From the NCBI GenBank assembly GCA_009780325.1, contig WRAF01000005.1, forward strand, positions 1 to 64,000: a DNA stretch of 64,000 bases, given 5' to 3'. Under the pieces are notes generated by a model. That model was not told the origin of the DNA. It ran no database searches and worked only from the letters and a program-made list of their open reading frames with translations. Each line of letters opens with the position of its first letter. The first letter of the stretch is position 1. The stretch comes from Bacillota bacterium. GTDB taxonomy: Bacteria > Bacillota > Clostridia > Christensenellales > Pumilibacteraceae. Position numbers and translations under genes: made by a program. This document shows positions 10,980-21,010 of this stretch, piece by piece.

Positions 10980-11246
10980 CCATGCAACCGTCTTTGACAA
11001 GTAAATGCCGAAGCGTTATTTTACCTAACAAGCTCCCCTAAAGCTACCTTGAGTCACACCCTAAAATCCGCTTAGTGCTGCTGCATCTCTGCCCTGACAC
11101 GGTTCACGGTATAGAATTGCTCAAGACCTTAAGATCAACGCCGCTAGATAAAAGCAGCCTTCCACACCACCGCCTAGGACGGCATTCTGCCCTACTGTAG
11201 CGGATTGTAGGTCCCAAGGGCACCGCTAGCTCCCCACATAGCATGG
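10980..11246 (-). ncRNA. ffs: SRP RNA (large bacterial form with Alu domain)
   Basis: minus strand: CCATGCTATGTGGGGAGCTAGCGGTGCCC...ACCTACAATCCGCTACAGTAGGGC...GTGAACCGTGTCAGGGCAGAGATGCAGCAGCACTAAGCGGA...TTGCATGG; matches remembered Firmicutes scRNA landmarks; termini CCATGC/GCATGG pair. Confidence 0.92.
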
Positions 11247-11279
11247 TAAAAAATATTATACCACACTAAAACCAATAAA

Positions 11280-11420
11280 TCAAGCATTTTTTAATAGCAT
11301 AAATAAAATTATTATAATAATTAAATACGCTAACTCAAAAAAACCGAACACTGCAAGCTAAGGAAGCGGGCTTTAGCCACCTTATTTTATTGCATAAGTA
11401 AAATTATTGCAAAATGAATA
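11280..11420 (-). repeat. hairpin-tail repeat element (copy G)
   Basis: reverse complement aaGGTGGCTAAAGCCCGCTTCCTTAGCTTGCAGTGTTCGGTTTTTTTGAGTTAGCG plus a partial second tail. Confidence 0.6.
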
Positions 11421-11435
11421 TGCTGACTCAAAAGC

Positions 11436-11801
11436 TTAAATCGACCTAGACAAATCAATCACCCTAAATCCAACATCTTCGTCCAACTCAAGCAAAAAGT
11501 ATACTCCCTTTCCCTGAGATTTTTCACTCATTAATTTTATTGCCTCCTCTCTTATCTCCTTAGCCGAAATTATTAAACCGCTTTGCCTATTTACACTAGT
11601 CACAAAATCATAAATAGACTCTTTATAATTTTTCTCCTCTGACGCCTTAAATGCAAGCTTTTTTGCCTTTACATCCAAGCCTATTGATATATACTTCGGG
11701 CTGCCCAATAACTCTATTGCCTCTTTATTAAATTTAATACCATATTTAGATATCGATACTGTAGGTCTTTTTATTTTTCCTATTGAAAAATTAAAGTTCA
11801 T
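11436..11801 (-). CDS. hypothetical protein, divergent from tandem-HTH regulator
   Basis: ORF; likely start at internal Met (MNFNFSIGKIKRPT) preceded by an aggag RBS. Confidence 0.6.
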   Translation of the reverse strand: MNFNFSIGKIKRPTVSISKYGIKFNKEAIELLGSPKYISIGLDVKAKKLAFKASEEKNYKESIYDFVTSVNRQSGLIISAKEIREEAIKLMSEKSQGKGVYFLLELDEDVGFRVIDLSRSI

Positions 11802-11902
11802 TTTTAATACTCCTGTACATTTATGATATAATAATGTAATAAGTATAACACCAATCAAGTGGCAATGCAACATTTTGCGACTACTTTGGACATATTTTTA
11901 AT

Positions 11903-12340
11903 ATGAAGATACTAAAAGATTTTGGAGACCGCCTAACTGAACTTATGCTTTTTGACAATCTTACAACAGAGGAGCTTGCTAAAAGGCTCAATATTGGTCG
12001 TTCAACAGTACACTTATGGAAAACAGGCAAAAGAAATATAACCTTATCTAATGCACTTAAACTTGCAGAATTTTTTGAATGCTCTCTTGATTTTTTATTG
12101 GGTCGTAGTGATGATAAATTAAGTTATACACCTCGTACCTATCCCCCATTTTATGATAGACTTTTGCAAATTATAGATGAAAAAGGAATGACTCGTTATC
12201 GTTTAGTTAAAGACACAAAAATATCTGACGGAAATCTTTATAGTTGGAAAAACGGCGGTAATCCATTTATACAAACTGTTATTGATTTAGCTGATTATTT
12301 TGGATATACACTTGATTGTTTTATTGGACTGGATAAATAA
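11903..12340 (+). CDS. tandem XRE-type HTH regulator
   Basis: two HTH-like halves: TTEELAKRLNIGRSTVHLWKTGKRNITLSNALKLAEFF and MTRYRLVKDTKISDGNLYSWKNGGNPFIQTVIDLADYF. Confidence 0.8.
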   Translation: MKILKDFGDRLTELMLFDNLTTEELAKRLNIGRSTVHLWKTGKRNITLSNALKLAEFFECSLDFLLGRSDDKLSYTPRTYPPFYDRLLQIIDEKGMTRYRLVKDTKISDGNLYSWKNGGNPFIQTVIDLADYFGYTLDCFIGLDK

Positions 12341-12398
12341 GGTTGTGTCAACTAAAACATCCTTATTTAGGATATAATATTTTTATTATTATATAAAA

Positions 12399-12525
12399 GA
12401 CGAAGTATTTTCCTATACTATAAAAAAAGGAGGCTAAAGCCCCCGACACGCCCTTACATTGGGCAGGCTTTTTTGGCTTCTGATGCAATCTTATAATGGT
12501 GATATTTCATAGGGCATAAAAAAAG
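12399..12525 (+). repeat. hairpin-tail repeat element (copy A)
   Basis: aagacgaagtattttcctatactatAAAAAAAGGAGGCTAAAGCCCCCGACACGCCCTTACATTGGGCAGGCTTTTTTGGCTTC. Confidence 0.7.
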
Positions 12526-12554
12526 ACTTAAAATTCTTAAGATATAAAAAATAG

Positions 12555-12583
12555 TTGACAACTTTTAAAAAATATAATATAAT
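12555..12583 (+). promoter_or_regulatory. consensus sigma-A-type promoter, TTGACA-17-TATAAT
   Basis: ttgaca 12555-12560, 17-nt spacer, tataat 12578-12583, only 6 nt before ATG at 12590. Confidence 0.75.
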
Positions 12584-12589
12584 ATTAGT

Positions 12590-12928
12590 ATGAAAGCATT
12601 AATTTTTATTTTAAATGATGCGGATTTATTGCAGCCGCTATTAGATGAGTTAAAAAATGCAGGTGTCAGGGGCTGTACTATCTTTGACACAAGCGGTATG
12701 GGGCGTGAATTGGCATATAAAACCCCTGATGCTTTTAGCATGATTTTTGGGGCGGGAAAAAAGTCTATGCAGCAATCCAGCTCAAAGACATTAATGATGG
12801 TTGTCAGTGAAGAAAAAATTCCATCTATTTTAGATGCTATTGAAAGAATAGTAGGTTCTTTAGATGAACCAGGCAGCGGAATAGCATTCACTTATTCATT
12901 GGACATGGTTAAAGGTTTAAAGCTCTAA
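12590..12928 (+). CDS. P-II-like small protein
   Basis: 112-aa alpha/beta protein MKALIFILNDADLLQPLLDELKNAGVRGCTIFDTSGMG resembling PII-like ferredoxin-fold proteins. Confidence 0.6.
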   Translation: MKALIFILNDADLLQPLLDELKNAGVRGCTIFDTSGMGRELAYKTPDAFSMIFGAGKKSMQQSSSKTLMMVVSEEKIPSILDAIERIVGSLDEPGSGIAFTYSLDMVKGLKL

Positions 12929-13441
12929 ATTATCCTCTTTATTATTATCCTCTTTTTTTAAGCGATTTAAAAACATTATTCCAAGCACTATCACACTGCC
13001 TTGCGCAAATATAAACAAAATATTCCCAATCAATTTTACTAGCATGCTTGTATCCGTATATCCTAAATATGTAATCACTGGAATCAACACAATTATTCCA
13101 AATAATTTTAAGACTATCCCAATAGCCTTAATTAAAACAAGTGTTTTTGCTATATCTTTGTCGCCTTTTTGTTTCTTAAATAGAATAAAGGCGGCAATTT
13201 TTAATATTAAACCAAAACCAATCAAAATAAATGATAATATCCTGCTAATCTCTAATATTCCAAGTTTTTGCTCTCTTGAAACATTACCAGCCCAATTTAA
13301 ATCACCGTTGTTTAATGCATATTGATTATAAGCAATTAATGAATTTAAACCAATAACAGAAAAAACATAAACCGCCACCATAGCAGTACCTATGATGCTT
13401 GATGAAATCAAACCCAATTTTTTTATGTTTTTTATTTTCAT
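12917..13441 (-). CDS. multi-pass membrane protein, hypothetical
   Basis: four hydrophobic segments; convergent with the preceding gene. Confidence 0.65.
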   Translation of the reverse strand: MKIKNIKKLGLISSSIIGTAMVAVYVFSVIGLNSLIAYNQYALNNGDLNWAGNVSREQKLGILEISRILSFILIGFGLILKIAAFILFKKQKGDKDIAKTLVLIKAIGIVLKLFGIIVLIPVITYLGYTDTSMLVKLIGNILFIFAQGSVIVLGIMFLNRLKKEDNNKEDNLEL

Positions 13442-14148
13442 AATATTTTATTTAAGTTAACCATCAATTCTTTAGATGGAGGCAGTACATTTTTTAAAGC
13501 ATAATCTATCCCAAGCTTTTCCCACTTATGTGCACCCATGCCATGATACGGCAATAGCTCAATAGTCCTAGCACCACTAGCTATCTCTTTTAAAGCCTTA
13601 ATTTGAGTCTCATTATCCGTAAACCCAGAAACGACTACTTGCCTTATAATAAAATCCTTTCTTATAGATTTCATATACTCTAGCACTGCCAGCGTTTTAT
13701 CTAAAGGCTGCCCCGCTAGTTTTTTATGCTGTTCATTATCTGTATGTTTTATATCTAAAAGTACCAAATCCACTTCATCCAGTACATTTTTCACATCATC
13801 AGTTAAAGCAACCCCGCCGCTAGTATCTAAACATGTATGAATCCCCTCTTTTTTTAATGCCTTGATTAATTCATATACAGCTTTTGATTGAACTAAAGGT
13901 TCACCACCCGACAAAGTTACTCCTCCGCCTTCTCCATAATAACTTTTATATTTTTTACAAAAATCAACTAAATATTGAACAGAATAACTAGCAAAAACTT
14001 GACTGCTTTTATCCTTGTTAAAAGCAGTCATTTCAGGATTGTGGCAATATAAACATTTTAATGGGCAGCCATGCAAAAATAGTACAGTCCTAAGACCTGG
14101 TCCATCATGCGCTCCAAGTGTTTCAATTGTAGAAATTTTTAAGTTCAT
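13438..14148 (-). CDS. pflA: pyruvate formate-lyase activating enzyme (radical SAM)
   Basis: GAHDGPGLRTVLFLHGCPLKCLYCHNPEM, GGGVTLSGGEPLVQ motifs; next to pflB. Confidence 0.96.
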   Translation of the reverse strand: MNLKISTIETLGAHDGPGLRTVLFLHGCPLKCLYCHNPEMTAFNKDKSSQVFASYSVQYLVDFCKKYKSYYGEGGGVTLSGGEPLVQSKAVYELIKALKKEGIHTCLDTSGGVALTDDVKNVLDEVDLVLLDIKHTDNEQHKKLAGQPLDKTLAVLEYMKSIRKDFIIRQVVVSGFTDNETQIKALKEIASGARTIELLPYHGMGAHKWEKLGIDYALKNVLPPSKELMVNLNKIL

Positions 14149-14461
14149 GCTTTAAAAAACCAATTATAATTCTTTAATATATAGAGCAAACAATCTTATG
14201 TATCTTCATCAAATAAAGTGTTTAAGAATGACGGGATTCTTGTTAAGAAGAGAACTAATGCTAAATATTAACCCCTTATGAAATCCATCACCGCACTTAT
14301 AATTTGCGATGAATCTCACTTGATAAGCCTTATGTCGTGAGAACTCCGCAAGCGACATCATCACAAAAATCCCTTGTGTGGATTACATAGTATGAAACTT
14401 ATTTTTAAAAAAAGAAATCCTTTATAAACGCTGAACCCACAAACACCCCTTGGCACAATCT

Positions 14462-14570
14462 TTCATAGCATGACAAAAAAATAAACTACTCACTAAATGC
14501 AGAAACTACTCCGCTTCAATCTATCTTTATCATCTTCTATAGAGAATCTCTTCTTTATTTTTTATGTTCG
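14462..14570. repeat. degenerate GTCATTCTG-family MITE
   Basis: catagcatgacaaaaaa...ctaaatgcagaaactactccgctt...gagaatctcttctttatt, sharing centre and right arm with the 58121 and 61228 copies. Confidence 0.5.
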
Positions 14571-14769
14571 CAATGTATAATCTTAATTAATACGCTAGTG
14601 CATATGTGTTTCATTCTAGGCATAACTACACAATGTGCACCAGCAAATTAATACCTCACTGTCCGCTTTTATATTCCTCTAAATAAATCATTACCCCGCC
14701 CTATCCCTTCTACAAGCCTTTTTACCAACAAGCAACATCTAACTAAAAGCCGCTATTATATTTATTTAA

Positions 14770-16992
14770 TTAAAAGAATGTCCTTGAAATAACCTCTTCC
14801 CTATGCTTTGGACTAAGCACAGAAAACCTAACCGCATATCCAGATACCCTAATTGTCAAATGCGGATATTTATCAGGATCTTTATGCGCTTTTTCTAAAT
14901 CCTCTTTTGTATGCATATTTACATTTAAATGAAATCCGCCATTGGCAAAATATCCATCCATCATTTGCACCAAATTGCTTAAAACAGCATCTTCTTCTTT
15001 GCCTAATGTCTTTGGCACAATGCTAAATGTGTTAGAAATCCCGTCTTGACAGCATTCATAATTAAGTTTAGCAACCGAATTTAAACTTGCAAGCGCCCCG
15101 TTTTTTTCTCTATTATGAAAAGGATTTGCCCCTGGCGCAAAAGGCACACCAGTTCTTCTTCCGCACGGAGTATTGCCAGTTAGTTTTCCATACACAACAT
15201 TTGATGTGATAGTCAACACACTTAAAGTATGTTTTGCACCTCTATGGCAAGGAGTTTTTTGAAGTGACTTGTAAAAATATTCAACAATCTCAGCTGCAAT
15301 GTTATCAACTCTTTCATCGTCATTACCAAAAGTAGGAAAATCTCCTTTAGTATCAAAATCCACAATCAAGCCGTTTTTATCCACAATCGGAGTCACTTTA
15401 GCATGCTTAATCGCCGACAAGCTATCCGCTAGCACTGAAATACCTGCAATACCAAATGCCATCAACTTTTCTACATTAGTATCATGAAACGCCAATTGTA
15501 CACTCTCATATGCATACTTGTTATGCATATAATGAATGACATTCATTGTATTTACATATTGCTTGCATAAATAATCCACGCATTCATAAAAACTCTTTTT
15601 GACTTTTTCATAGTCAAGAGGCTTTGCAGGATCATTAAAACCAATTCTTTCTGGCAAAATTTGCTCACCTGATAGTTCATCTTTTCCGCCATTCAATGCT
15701 AAAAGCAATAATTTAACGATATTGCACCTTGCACCAAAATATTGCATTTGTTTGCCCAGCGTCATAGCCGACACACAGCATGCAATACCATAATCATCGC
15801 CAAATATGGGTTTCATTAAATCATCATTTTCGTATTGTACACTTGATGTATCATGTGATACTTTTGCACAATATTTTTTAAAATTATTAGGTAAATCTTT
15901 AGACCAAAGCACTGTCATATTTGGCTCAGGCGCAGTATCAAGATTATATAAAGTATGCAAAAACCTAAAAGAAGTTTTTGTAACCATTGTACGCCCGTCT
16001 ATACACATCCCGCCAATTGCCTCTGTCACCCAAGTCGGATCACCTGCAAAAAGCGCATTATAATCAGGAGTCCTAAGGTGGCGTGCCATTCTCAATTTCA
16101 ATACAAATTGATCCACCAATTCTTGCACACCATTTTCATCAATCGCACCGCTTTTTAAATCCTTCTCAAAATAGATATCAAAAAAAGTGCTGACTCGCCC
16201 TAAACTCATCGCCGCTCCGTTAGCCTCTTTAATTGCCCCTAAATAAGCATAATATGTCCATTGAACCGCCTCTCTAGAATTTGCAGCAGGTTTAGAAATA
16301 TCGTCACCATAAAGCGCTGCCATTTCTTTTAAGTTATTTAACGACTCAATTTGATGAAAGACTTCTTCACGCAAGATAATTACATCATCAGTCATAGTAC
16401 GCTCACCAAGTTCAGAAAAATCTTTTTGCTTTTCTGCAATTAGTTTATCAGCCCCGTACAAAGCTAATCTTCTATAGTCACCTATTATCCTTCCCCTTCC
16501 ATATGCATCAGGCAACCCAGTGATTACTCCATTTTTTCTAAATTTTTTCATCTCTGGTGTATAAACTTTAAACACACCATCATTATGCGTAGTCTTATAT
16601 TTAAACTGTTCTTCAACTTTATCACTCACTTTATATCCATACGCCGTGCAAGCCTCTCTTGCCATTTTGATTCCGCCATATGGATTTAATAATCTTTTTA
16701 ACGGCTCATCTGTTTGAAAACCTTTAATAAGTTCATTCTTTTTATCCAAATAGCCCGCCTTGTGCGAAAGCACACCAGCAGGGACAGATGTGTCCACATC
16801 TAAAACACCGCCATTATCTTTTTCTTTTTCTAGCAGCTTAAAAAAAGCATCTCTTAACTTTGCCGTTTTTGTGCTGACTCCAGCCAAAAATTTATGATCT
16901 CCCTCATAAGGAGAAAAGTTATCTACAATAAATTGTCTTACATCAATTTTTTCTTGCCATTTTTGACCACAAAAGTTTTTCCAATTTTCCAT
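14770..16992 (-). CDS. pflB: formate C-acetyltransferase (pyruvate formate-lyase)
   Basis: [10 protein letters not shown] active-site CC and [26 protein letters not shown] glycyl-radical motif. Confidence 0.98.
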   Translation of the reverse strand: MENWKNFCGQKWQEKIDVRQFIVDNFSPYEGDHKFLAGVSTKTAKLRDAFFKLLEKEKDNGGVLDVDTSVPAGVLSHKAGYLDKKNELIKGFQTDEPLKRLLNPYGGIKMAREACTAYGYKVSDKVEEQFKYKTTHNDGVFKVYTPEMKKFRKNGVITGLPDAYGRGRIIGDYRRLALYGADKLIAEKQKDFSELGERTMTDDVIILREEVFHQIESLNNLKEMAALYGDDISKPAANSREAVQWTYYAYLGAIKEANGAAMSLGRVSTFFDIYFEKDLKSGAIDENGVQELVDQFVLKLRMARHLRTPDYNALFAGDPTWVTEAIGGMCIDGRTMVTKTSFRFLHTLYNLDTAPEPNMTVLWSKDLPNNFKKYCAKVSHDTSSVQYENDDLMKPIFGDDYGIACCVSAMTLGKQMQYFGARCNIVKLLLLALNGGKDELSGEQILPERIGFNDPAKPLDYEKVKKSFYECVDYLCKQYVNTMNVIHYMHNKYAYESVQLAFHDTNVEKLMAFGIAGISVLADSLSAIKHAKVTPIVDKNGLIVDFDTKGDFPTFGNDDERVDNIAAEIVEYFYKSLQKTPCHRGAKHTLSVLTITSNVVYGKLTGNTPCGRRTGVPFAPGANPFHNREKNGALASLNSVAKLNYECCQDGISNTFSIVPKTLGKEEDAVLSNLVQMMDGYFANGGFHLNVNMHTKEDLEKAHKDPDKYPHLTIRVSGYAVRFSVLSPKHREEVISRTFF

Positions 16993-17294
16993 TAATTTTG
17001 CCTCACTTTGATTTTTTTATTTCAAATATAGTATACTCAAATATAATCGTCTTGTCAACAAATCTAAGGCATTAATAATGTGCTTTTAAAAGAATTTATA
17101 AATATTAGTTGTGCCCAAATATTTTGACAAATATACAATTTTTTTGTATATTTACTTAATTTACCTATAAAAATTACTTGCCATTCAATTTTATTTATGA
17201 TAAACTGAACCAAGTAGTCTATTATTGCATAGATTACAATAATACTTTTCTTATTTTCTAGATATGAAAAGAAAAAAGGAGGAGCACATTACAT

Positions 17295-17483
17295 ATGATT
17301 AAAAAAATGTTCACTGGTATGAAAAAATGGTTAATCGCTATTATGGTGATACTTTTCGTAGTACCTGTTGCGTTTATCATTTCTGCTTGTCAAGATCCAG
17401 TATGTCCAGATGATTGTGACACTGAATGCGTTTGCACTGAGTGCGATTGCGAAGACGGAACATGCGAATGTCACGAGGAATAA
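17295..17483 (+). CDS. small cysteine-rich lipoprotein
   Basis: signal peptide with SAC lipobox, then QDPVCPDDCDTECVCTECDCEDGTCECHEE; aaaaggaggag RBS. Confidence 0.75.
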   Translation: MIKKMFTGMKKWLIAIMVILFVVPVAFIISACQDPVCPDDCDTECVCTECDCEDGTCECHEE

Positions 17484-17510
17484 GAGGCTAGAGCTCTAAA
17501 ATATAGTTGA

Positions 17511-17546
17511 AAAAAACTCCCCCTATTGACCTAGAGGGAGTTTTAT
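17511..17546 (+). terminator. intrinsic terminator
   Basis: aaaaaACTCCCCCTattgaccTAGAGGGAGTtttat. Confidence 0.8.
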
Positions 17547-17627
17547 CACCTCTTAGCAACTTGCACATTTATTATATATGTGCAGCAAAAATGTATTTAA
17601 TATAATTTTAATACATAAATTATGATA

Positions 17628-17690
17628 AATCCGCCCTTAGGTAGGCGGTTTAGGCGCTTTACATAGGCGCCTTTTTAAGTTAGAGAATTA
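17628..17690 (+). repeat. divergent hairpin-tail repeat element (copy H)
   Basis: ccgcccttaggtaggcggtttaGGCGCtttacataGGCGCCtttttaagttag; loop TTTACATAG and tail aagttag resemble other copies. Confidence 0.45.
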
Positions 17691-17934
17691 ATTTTGATAT
17701 TTATTGCCTTGTTTATAACTAATAAAGGGCATTAAACCCAAGGCAAGCCCTGCAAAAAAAACACCTTTGGTGTTTTTGGAACCGCCGCAAGCGACGGGGC
17801 TTTATACCTTTTCGATGGTTTCAAAAATGTCCTTGCAAGCAAACGTTTTTGCTCGGTTGATAAATGTATCTTAATATATTTTTTAACATATAAAAAAAGA
17901 ACGATAAATAACAATCGTTCTTTTTTTATACATA

Positions 17935-18351
17935 TTATCTTTTTGAAAACTGCGGTGCTTTTCTTGCTTTTTTCAAACCGTACTTCTTTCTTTCTTTCAT
18001 TCTTGGATCTCTTGTTAAAAATCCTGCTTTTTTTAATTCTGCCCTATATCCAATATCTGCATTAATAAGCGCCCTTGAAATCCCATGCCTAATTGCCCCA
18101 GCCTGCCCTGTAACACCGCCGCCCTTAACATTAACATGAATATCAAATTTTGCACCAGAACCCGTCAATACAAGCGGCTGATTAACAATCAATTTTAAAG
18201 TCCCTAATCCAAAATAATCATCCAGCGGTCTTTTATTAACAATAATAGTACCCCCGCCTGGTATTAATCTAACCCTAGCAATAGATTTTTTGCGTCTACC
18301 TGTTCCCCAAAATGCCAATTTTTTCTTAACAACTTTTCCACTAGCTGCCAT
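17935..18351 (-). CDS. rpsI: 30S ribosomal protein S9
   Basis: [32 protein letters not shown]...[17 protein letters not shown]. Confidence 0.98.
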   Translation of the reverse strand: MAASGKVVKKKLAFWGTGRRKKSIARVRLIPGGGTIIVNKRPLDDYFGLGTLKLIVNQPLVLTGSGAKFDIHVNVKGGGVTGQAGAIRHGISRALINADIGYRAELKKAGFLTRDPRMKERKKYGLKKARKAPQFSKR

Positions 18352-18353
18352 GA

Positions 18354-18809
18354 TTATTTATCCCCCTTATAATTTTTTTCCACTAACTTAAATTCAATAG
18401 GCTGCTGCGCCACATGCGGATGCTCATTGCCTTTGTACACTCTTAATTTTTTTAAAGATTTTCTGCCCAAAGCATTTTTAGGAAGCATTCCTTTAATCGC
18501 AACAGACACAGCCTCATCAGATTTTTCTGCCATAAATTTTTTATATTTAATCTCTTTCATTCCGCCCATATATAATGTGTGATAACGATGCATTTTTTGC
18601 TCTAATTTTTTTCCAGTCAATAAAACCTTGTCCGAATTTAATATAATCACAAAATCACCTACATCTACATGCGGAGTAAACTCAGGTTTATTTTTGCCAC
18701 GCAAAACGCTTGCAACTTGAGCTGCCAAACGACCCAGAGGCACACCATCAGCGTCAACAACATACCATTTTTTTTGTATGTCAGACTCTTTTGCCATAAA
18801 AGTTTTCAT
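18354..18809 (-). CDS. rplM: 50S ribosomal protein L13
   Basis: [71 protein letters not shown]. Confidence 0.98.
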   Translation of the reverse strand: MKTFMAKESDIQKKWYVVDADGVPLGRLAAQVASVLRGKNKPEFTPHVDVGDFVIILNSDKVLLTGKKLEQKMHRYHTLYMGGMKEIKYKKFMAEKSDEAVSVAIKGMLPKNALGRKSLKKLRVYKGNEHPHVAQQPIEFKLVEKNYKGDK

Positions 18810-18930
18810 CTATATTTTTCACCTTTAAAATAATATTTTACCTTTTTGTCATTTCACGCTAACAAAAAGAAAGTCGCTTTTTTCTTCAATTTAAGGGGCT
18901 AATCTTAATCAAATACTCAAAAGCATTTGG

Positions 18931-19011
18931 TGCGGACGACTGGACTTGAACCAGCACATCGGAAGATACCAGATTCTAAGTCTGGCGCGTCTGCCATTCC
19001 GCCACGTCCGC
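18931..19011 (-). tRNA. tRNA-Leu (anticodon UAG)
   Basis: minus strand gcggacgtggcggaatggcagacgcgCCAGACTTAGAATCTGGtatcttccgatgtgctGGTTCAAGTCCagtcgtccgca; acceptor pairing, T-loop, long variable arm. Confidence 0.95.
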
Positions 19012-19103
19012 ACATGCAACATAAATCATATCATATTAAAAAACAAAACGCAAGCATATTTATTGCATTTAGAAAAAATTTTTTTGAAACTTGTTATTAA
19101 ATG

Positions 19104-20987
19104 CTAGCACAATACCCTAGCATCTTCTATCATTTTAGTTATCTTTTTCAAATCAAAATGCTCTAGAAGCGCTAAAGCATATTTTCTAGAAGTCCCCAAT
19201 TTATCTCTAAAATCACCAAGCACAACTGGTCCATTTTTAAATAATTCTTTAAAAATATCCAAAGCCTTTTGATAATACTCCCCGCTCATCATCACTTGCG
19301 CAGTCAACATCACCACCTTTTTATCACTTACCAGCATATCAAAACTTTCTTTAAAAAACTTGCCTTCATTTATAAATTCCCCCCTTAAATCATCTAAAGA
19401 CGGAGTAGTAAATCCACTATTTTTAAGCCTCTTTTCAATTCCATCACAAATCCTTTGATGTCTAACCCCTACACTAGACACAAAATCCACTCTCTTAACT
19501 GCATCCCCCTCAAACTTAATCAGCTTCAAATTATGCATTATCTCTAAAATTTTATTGTCAATACCATTTAGCTTAGCCTTAGGCATACCATTAACCAACG
19601 GATTTTTATTTAAATACTCATCTAAAATCTTTATTAATTTATCACTTAAGCTTTTTAAAAATTGTACTCCTATCACTGTTTCACCTTTAGCACCAGCCAT
19701 CAAAAACATCTTCTCTGCCTTAATTAAATAAGCCATTTCCTTATCAAATTCAGCCGATTCATCAAAAAGCCTAGTCCTTAAATCCGCTAAATTAATACTT
19801 TGTCTTTCATAAACAACCCTCTCAATCCTCTCTCGCATCCCACCCTCATCTTTTATCTTAAACGCAGCCAAATCTTCACCCTTTTTATACCTAGCACCTT
19901 CAGTATCCAACACCACCCCCCCTGCAACTGTCTCTAAAGGAGAATAAAACCTTAATACAAACTTATCCTTAAATCTTAGCGTCATAGGCTCATCTAGCAA
20001 AAGCTGTGCATAAGCGCTTTCACCTTTTTTTAAAGAAGTTCTATCAAATAACAATAATTTTGCTAAAGTATTTGCAGTACCGCTATGAAAATGAAGCTTA
20101 GATTTATCTATTATTTCTCTATTGCATGAAGACAATACATTTATTTTCACATCAATTTTTGTTGCCGCACGCATAGAATTAGCAATAGCAATTGTATCAC
20201 CTTTTTGTACTTGCTCTAAAGATATGCCGCCCAAATTTATAGCCGCACGCTGCCCTGTATAAATAGTATCAACTTTTTTTGCATGATTTTGTATAAATCG
20301 TATTTTTGAACTAATTCCTTTAGGATATAGTATTACCTCATCACCTACGCTTATACTGCCATCAGTAACTGTACCCGTAACTACTGTCCCAAATCCATCT
20401 GAAGAAAATGTTTTATTTATAGGCAATCTAAAAGGAGCACTAGCTTTAGGATGCCCAGCAGCATTTTGTGCAAGATTAAATAGTGATTTTTTTAAAGAAT
20501 CCATTCCATACCCAGTATGCGCACTAACAGGAATAATCTCAGCATTTTTAATAAATGTATAATTTTTATCTAACTCAGTACGAATTTCTTCTTTTGCCAT
20601 GTCTAACCAATCTATTTCAACAGTATCAGCTTTAGTCAAAGCAATAACAGCTTTTTTTATAGATAACAACGATAATATATCAAGATGTTCTCTTGTTTGA
20701 GGCATGATACCCTCATCAGCAGCAATTATAATTAGAGCAAGTGATATTGTAGATGCCCCAGCAAGCATATTTTTGATAAATTTTTCATGCCCAGGCACAT
20801 CAATTATCCCCGCCTTTTGCCCATTAGGCAAATCTAAATAAGCATAACCAAGTTCAATGGTTATACCTCGTTTTTTCTCTTCTTTTAGCTTATCTGTATC
20901 AATGCCTGTTAAAGCTTTAATCAAAGTAGTCTTTCCGTGATCGACATGACCAGCCGTGCCAATGATTGTATAGTTTTGTTTATTCAT
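19104..20987 (-). CDS. selB: selenocysteine-specific elongation factor
   Basis: IIGTAGHVDHGKTTLIKALTGIDTDKLKEEKKRGITIELGYAYL; C-terminal winged-helix region; adjacent to selA. Confidence 0.97.
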   Translation of the reverse strand: MNKQNYTIIGTAGHVDHGKTTLIKALTGIDTDKLKEEKKRGITIELGYAYLDLPNGQKAGIIDVPGHEKFIKNMLAGASTISLALIIIAADEGIMPQTREHLDILSLLSIKKAVIALTKADTVEIDWLDMAKEEIRTELDKNYTFIKNAEIIPVSAHTGYGMDSLKKSLFNLAQNAAGHPKASAPFRLPINKTFSSDGFGTVVTGTVTDGSISVGDEVILYPKGISSKIRFIQNHAKKVDTIYTGQRAAINLGGISLEQVQKGDTIAIANSMRAATKIDVKINVLSSCNREIIDKSKLHFHSGTANTLAKLLLFDRTSLKKGESAYAQLLLDEPMTLRFKDKFVLRFYSPLETVAGGVVLDTEGARYKKGEDLAAFKIKDEGGMRERIERVVYERQSINLADLRTRLFDESAEFDKEMAYLIKAEKMFLMAGAKGETVIGVQFLKSLSDKLIKILDEYLNKNPLVNGMPKAKLNGIDNKILEIMHNLKLIKFEGDAVKRVDFVSSVGVRHQRICDGIEKRLKNSGFTTPSLDDLRGEFINEGKFFKESFDMLVSDKKVVMLTAQVMMSGEYYQKALDIFKELFKNGPVVLGDFRDKLGTSRKYALALLEHFDLKKITKMIEDARVLC

Positions 20988-21010
20988 GGTAGTTAATAAT
21001 TAGTAAAATT

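Noticed and set aside
12565-12891. Minus-strand 108-aa ORF
   Set aside because: Antisense to the PII-like gene, which has a consensus promoter and a plausible protein fold.
16993-17290. Possible riboswitch or leader upstream of the Cys-rich lipoprotein/pflB divergent region
   Set aside because: Only weak AT-rich hairpins; no recognisable class.
17732-17914. 60-aa minus-strand ORF downstream of rpsI
   Set aside because: Lies largely in repeat/terminator-like sequence (aataaagggcattaaaccc..., cacctttggtgttttt); unlikely coding.
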